From the NCBI GenBank assembly GCA_047639575.1, contig JBLIOB010000166.1, positions 1 through 8,926 on the forward strand: a stretch of 8,926 nt of DNA, read 5' to 3'. Position numbers and translations under genes: made by a program. Shown here piece after piece: positions 6,049 to 8,926 of the stretch. This stretch comes from JBLIOB01 sp047639575. GTDB lineage: Bacteria; Bacteroidota; Bacteroidia; Flavobacteriales_D; Parvicellaceae. Position 1 is the first letter of the stretch. Each line of letters begins with the position of its first letter. The notes under the pieces are model-generated. The model did not search any database. It was not told the origin of the DNA and saw only the letters and a list, made by a program, of their open reading frames with translations.

Positions 6049-7974
6049 ATGAGAAAAACAGTCGTTTTATTACTCGCATTTACAAGTTGTTTTTGCCTTC
6101 ATGCACAACAAGTTAAAACTTATACATCGCTGGAAGAAGCGTTAAAAAAACCGCTCGAGGTTTTTTATCTGGACCTGTCTGGTCAATCACTTTCAAGCTT
6201 TCCTGAAGAAATTGAGAAATTCACCTATTTGAACGAGCTTAATCTGGAGAATAATAATCTCAAAACCCTGCCGACATCCATTAAGGATTTTAAATATTTA
6301 CAAATTATCAACCTCTCCAACAACCAATTAACCAGCCTTCCGAAGGCCATTGGAAATTTAGAGGGTTTACTTATTTTTAATCTGGCAAACAACCAGCTCA
6401 CCAGTCTTCCAGAGACTATTGGAAATTGGCAGGAAATAGTTAACCTTAATCTAGCAAATAACCAACTAACTAGTCTTCCGAACTCAATAGGAGAATTGCT
6501 GAAATTAGCATTAATAAATCTCGAAAACAATCAATTGACCACCCTTCCTGAATCTATTGGAAATTGGCAGCAAATACTTCATCTTAACCTGGCTAACAAC
6601 CAAGTCACTAGTATTCCTGAAGCTATTGGAGATTGCCAGAATTTAAGTCAGTTTCATCTCGCAAACAACCAACTCACAAGCCTTCCAAACTCAATAGGGA
6701 AATTAGAAAAATTGGCGGAGTTATACTTGGAAAACAATCACTTAACCAGCTTTCCTGAGTCTATTGGTAATTGCACGAACATCAATGTGATTAAAGTAGG
6801 AAACAATCAATTGGTAAGCTTACCTGAGTCTATTGGCAACCTCACCAAAGTGTTTTGGCTGGAAGCAAACCATAATAAACTAACGCATCTTCCGAATTCA
6901 ATTGATAAGTGTGCCAAACTATCCGTTTTGATTGTTCATGACAATCAGTTGACGAGTATTATAAGTACACTTGGTGATCTGGAGAAAATGCAAAAGCTTA
7001 CACTGGAAAACAATCAAATTACCAGTATCCCGGAATCTATCGGCAGATTAAAGGATCTCAATCATCTTCGATTGAATAATAATCGGCTCACTAGCCTTCC
7101 TGAATCAATTGGTGATCTTGAAAGCTTGACTAACCTTGTGGTATCAGAAAATCAATTAACCCAGCTTCCTGAAGGTATTGGTCGACTATCGCTTTTGAAA
7201 CAGATTGTAGCAAGTGACAATCAAATCACGAGCCTTCCAGCATCAATAGGGAATCTTTCAAATATGGTAAGATTGGTTTTATCAAACAACCAACTGGTTA
7301 ATCTTCCGGAATCTTTCCCAAACCTAAGTGGATTGAATGTACTTGCTTTGGATCATAATAATTTCGAAAGTCTTCCTGAGTCTTTCACAAACCTAAGTGG
7401 ATTGGAGTGGCTTGGTTTAGGTCACAACAATCTCGACTGTCTTCCTGAGTCTTTCGGAAATTTGGCCAACTTAAGTTCATGTTTAATGGGCCACAATAAG
7501 CTGTCTGCACTTCCTCAGTCGTTTGCAAAACTTGAAAAAATCTCATACCTCAAGTTGGAATCCAATCAGTTCAAAGAATTTCCAAAAGCGGTAGAAAAAA
7601 TACACTTGGAAAACATTGATTTATCTGATAATCAGCTGACAGAATTGCCTTCTTATATTGGAAGTTATATCGATTTAAGCACACTTATATTGAGTAAAAA
7701 TGACTTGACCAGTCTTCCAGAGTCTATAGGCCAATTAAACAAGTTGATTTGGCTTCATCTTGATTCAAACGAATTGGAAAGTCTTCCCAAATCCATCGAG
7801 GGACTTACGAAATTACTCGTATTGAAACTTGCCAACAATCGATTTACTACAATATCAAATTTCATTACGAAGAATCGCAGAGTATTGAGCCTTACAGTAG
7901 GAGGGAATCAGTTAAGTGATAGTGAAAAACAAAAAATAAGGGATCTGTATTCCATTTGTGATATTGAATTTTAG
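6049..7974 (+). CDS. Exported leucine-rich-repeat protein (26 LRRs)
   Basis: A 641-residue protein made almost wholly of leucine-rich repeats. I start at the ATG of 6049, which gives a clean signal peptide (MRKTVVLLLAFTSCFCLHA before QQ). An in-frame TTG at 6037 would add only MEVH. Cys14 after FTS is a poor lipobox, so lipidation is possible but unlikely. Residues 38-641 hold 26 units, nearly all exactly 23 residues long, with consensus LxxLxLxNNQLTSLPESIGNLxx, the plant-intracellular/bacterial LRR class. Unit 21 (498-519) is one residue short. The C-terminus LSDSEKQKIRDLYSICDIEF is the usual helical cap of such proteins. No GTPase, kinase, ligase or type IX sorting domain is attached. LRR solenoids bind proteins or glycans, so adhesion or envelope binding is an inference. 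It lies 180 bases after the operon terminator's gene and has its own promoter region, with no convincing -7 box. Confidence 0.9.
   Translation: MRKTVVLLLAFTSCFCLHAQQVKTYTSLEEALKKPLEVFYLDLSGQSLSSFPEEIEKFTYLNELNLENNNLKTLPTSIKDFKYLQIINLSNNQLTSLPKAIGNLEGLLIFNLANNQLTSLPETIGNWQEIVNLNLANNQLTSLPNSIGELLKLALINLENNQLTTLPESIGNWQQILHLNLANNQVTSIPEAIGDCQNLSQFHLANNQLTSLPNSIGKLEKLAELYLENNHLTSFPESIGNCTNINVIKVGNNQLVSLPESIGNLTKVFWLEANHNKLTHLPNSIDKCAKLSVLIVHDNQLTSIISTLGDLEKMQKLTLENNQITSIPESIGRLKDLNHLRLNNNRLTSLPESIGDLESLTNLVVSENQLTQLPEGIGRLSLLKQIVASDNQITSLPASIGNLSNMVRLVLSNNQLVNLPESFPNLSGLNVLALDHNNFESLPESFTNLSGLEWLGLGHNNLDCLPESFGNLANLSSCLMGHNKLSALPQSFAKLEKISYLKLESNQFKEFPKAVEKIHLENIDLSDNQLTELPSYIGSYIDLSTLILSKNDLTSLPESIGQLNKLIWLHLDSNELESLPKSIEGLTKLLVLKLANNRFTTISNFITKNRRVLSLTVGGNQLSDSEKQKIRDLYSICDIEF
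6160..7917 (+). repeat. Tandem 69-base LRR-coding repeat array
   Basis: About 26 tandem 69-base units, each coding 23 residues. Units 5, 8 and 11 (starting 6436, 6643 and 6850) all carry LPNSI, while their neighbours mostly carry LPESI or LPEAI. The unit after each of the first two starts LA and has LENN. This gives a three-unit, 207-base super-period from about 6436 to 7056. Units 17-19 form another subfamily (LPESF, NLSG): a 24-base block at 7312-7335 recurs at 7381-7404 with one mismatch, exactly 69 bases later. Both patterns indicate stepwise tandem duplication or conversion. Confidence 0.85.
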
Positions 7975-8005
7975 ACCTGCTTATTTAATCGAGTTTTAGT
8001 TTTTT

Positions 8006-8149
8006 TCACGTTAAAGAGCCTTCTTTTAGTAGAGAATCAGGAAGGGTGGTAGTAAAATTAACAAAGACTTCATGCAAAGGCGTTTTAACATTAACGCCAC
8101 AAACGCATGGCTTATTGTCGTTTGAATGTAATGGCTGCTCATTATCACG
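8006..8149 (-). pseudogene. Coding-like minus-strand remnant, unidentified
   Basis: The minus strand is open for 47 codons from 8149 down to TGA at 8006-8008, and it is bounded upstream by TGA at 8150-8152. It has no ATG. The reading has natural-protein wording: DNEQPLHSNDNKPCVCGVNV, then KTPLHEVFVNFTTTLPDSLL and KEGSLT. An overlapping frame with an ATG (complement of 8133-8135) gives only 38 codons with a hydrophobic end and is less convincing. It may be the tail of a broken gene or a copy of an interspersed intergenic repeat. I do not recognise a named family. Confidence 0.3.
8079..8098. other. Small hairpin in spacer
   Basis: Inverted repeat ggcgtt / aacgcc (8079-8084 with 8093-8098) around an 8-base loop. 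No T tract follows on either strand, so it is not a typical terminator. It could be an operator or a chance palindrome. Confidence 0.25.
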
Positions 8150-8165
8150 TCAGTTTTGAATGTAA
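8121..8165 (+). repeat. Pair of 11-base direct repeats before the FGE-fold gene
   Basis: tttgaatgtaa occurs at 8121-8131 and again at 8155-8165, 34 bases apart start to start, just upstream of the promoter box of the next gene. The spacing is a little over three helical turns, which could suit two protein contacts on nearly the same face. A regulatory role is only inferred. Confidence 0.35.
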
Positions 8166-8184
8166 CAAATTACCTCCTCTCTGT

Positions 8185-8192
8185 TATATTTG
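8185..8192 (+). promoter_or_regulatory. Bacteroidetes-type -7 box for the FGE-fold gene
   Basis: TATATTTG is a full match to the Bacteroidetes -7 consensus TAnnTTTG. The nearest TTTG upstream (8155-8158) is 26 bases away, longer than the usual spacing for the -33 element. Transcription would start near 8197-8200, leaving only a few bases before the ATG at 8204, so the message would be almost leaderless. Confidence 0.45.
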
Positions 8193-8203
8193 AAAACAGA
8201 CTT

Positions 8204-8926
8204 ATGCGGCTATTAATAATTATGTCTTTCTTAACAACTTTAGCTTTCGGACAAGAACCTGAAAAAGTTGCAAGCATCTTTGGTTGTGCTCCAGTTAAAG
8301 GAGATTTTCTCTATGCCAAAGAGACAGAGGTAACCAACTTCGAGTATTTGGAGTTTTTGGATGATCAACGAAAAAAAATCAGTGAGGAATATTATACTTC
8401 CATGTTGCCAGATACTACTTTGTGGAGGGCCAAAATGGCATACAATGAGCCATATGTTGAGTATTATTTCAGACATCCTGCATATAGAGACTACCCCGTA
8501 GTTAATATTACAAGGCATCAAGCGAATGAATTTTGTGATTGGCTTGAAACAATATTAAACATGCATTTTGATTCGGCTCATAAAACGGAAATCGCTAAAA
8601 TAGACGTGCGACTACCAACAAATTCGGAGTGGGCCTTAGCCGCTCGAGGAGGTGACCAAGAAGCTATTTTCCCATGGAGTGGAACAAGCATGCGGAATAC
8701 TAAGAAACCTTGGGAAGGTGATATGATGGCCAATTTTGTAAGAGGCCGAGGCGATTACATGGGAGTTGCTGGACATCTCAACGATAATGCAGACGTCACG
8801 GCTCCGGGTTACTCGTATTGGCCGAATGGCTACGGGTTGTATAATATGTCTGGAAATGTAGCCGAAATGATCCATGAGAGTGGTAGAACTAAAGGTGGAA
8901 GCTGGAGATCTCGTGCTCCATATCTT
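8204..8926 (+). CDS. FGE-fold (SUMF1-like) protein resembling GldJ/GldK, partial
   Basis: The first 241 codons of a gene that runs off the window. Residues 1-16 are a short signal peptide (MRLLIIMSFLTTLAFG before QEP) with no lipobox. The rest matches the FGE-sulfatase fold: YAKETEVTNFEYLEFL (37-52), DYPVVNITRHQANEFCDWL (96-114), RLPTNSEWALAARGG (136-150), GLYNMSGNVAEM (211-222) and TKGGSWRSR (229-237). The stretch PDTTLWRAKMAYNEPYVEYY (69-88) followed by FRHPAYRDYPVV is close to wording I know from the gliding/type IX proteins GldJ and GldK. Those are longer lipoproteins, so this is a relative, not the orthologue. In true formylglycine-generating enzymes two copper-binding Cys follow the GGS motif, but here those positions read Ser236 and Leu241, so enzyme activity is unlikely. 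It probably has its own promoter (box at 8185). The end of the domain and any extra C-terminal part are outside the window. Confidence 0.88.
   Translation, partial: MRLLIIMSFLTTLAFGQEPEKVASIFGCAPVKGDFLYAKETEVTNFEYLEFLDDQRKKISEEYYTSMLPDTTLWRAKMAYNEPYVEYYFRHPAYRDYPVVNITRHQANEFCDWLETILNMHFDSAHKTEIAKIDVRLPTNSEWALAARGGDQEAIFPWSGTSMRNTKKPWEGDMMANFVRGRGDYMGVAGHLNDNADVTAPGYSYWPNGYGLYNMSGNVAEMIHESGRTKGGSWRSRAPYL

Larger units (their letters stand above)
7975..8203. other. Spacer between the LRR and FGE-fold genes
   Basis: No intact gene. It holds a T run at 8000-8006 without a clear stem before it, a coding-like minus-strand frame (8006-8149), a small hairpin (8079-8098), a pair of 11-base direct repeats (8121-8131 and 8155-8165) and a -7 promoter box (8185-8192). 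I see no convincing intrinsic terminator for the LRR gene. Confidence 0.6.

Noticed and set aside
6225..6530. Minus-strand open frame of 101 codons inside the LRR gene
   Set aside because: It is the antisense image of a regular 69-base repeat. The plus strand has the signal peptide, consensus repeats and cap.
6160..7917. Regular repeats as a CRISPR-like or satellite array
   Set aside because: The period is 69 bases, in frame throughout, and codes a known protein repeat. There are no conserved repeats with unique spacers.
8240..8875. Two minus-strand open frames (8240-8521 and 8636-8875) near the right end
   Set aside because: Both lie fully antisense to the FGE-fold gene, whose family motifs on the plus strand are unmistakable.

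Overview
The window looks like a piece of an AT-rich Bacteroidetes chromosome, most likely from a flavobacterium-like lineage. The evidence is: no usual Shine-Dalgarno sequences ahead of the genes; a TATATTTG box that fits the Bacteroidetes -7 consensus TAnnTTTG; a protein with PorE-like architecture (TPR, five PD40 blades, a carboxypeptidase-regulatory-like domain and OmpA); and a formylglycine-generating-enzyme-fold protein whose wording resembles GldJ/GldK. Nearly every product carries an export signal, so this is a cell-envelope neighbourhood. It is not an obvious mobile island: I see no transposase, integrase, tRNA, rRNA or CRISPR array.

Layout. 1-126 is a short leader that may hold the tail of an upstream gene. 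127-960 encodes an uncharacterised lipoprotein with an acidic stretch after its lipidated Cys. 961-1430 has no intact gene, but it holds a decayed plus-strand coding remnant (about 1128-1364) and a long AT-rich hairpin that separates it from a convergent M42 metallo-aminopeptidase gene (1431-2516, minus). A 116-base divergent spacer follows. Next is a tight two-gene operon: an exported nine-TPR protein (2633-3745) and, 11 bases later, the PorE-like protein (3757-5868), closed by a strong intrinsic terminator at 5892-5927. An exported protein made almost wholly of 26 leucine-rich repeats follows (6049-7974). A 229-base spacer then holds another coding-like minus-strand remnant, a small hairpin, a pair of direct repeats and a promoter box. 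The window ends inside a GldJ/GldK-like FGE-fold gene (8204 to the edge).

How they may work together. The TPR protein and the PorE-like protein are very probably co-transcribed and could form a periplasmic or outer-membrane-associated assembly anchored to peptidoglycan, as known for PorE of the type IX secretion system. The LRR protein and the FGE-fold protein are separate transcription units and probably act in adhesion or envelope architecture. The M42 peptidase is a cytosolic housekeeping enzyme. I do not see a complete, clearly new multi-gene system. The best leads are the PorE-like protein without a lipid anchor and its TPR partner, the FGE-fold protein that lacks both copper-site cysteines, the higher-order repeat structure of the LRR gene, and the two coding remnants in the spacers.
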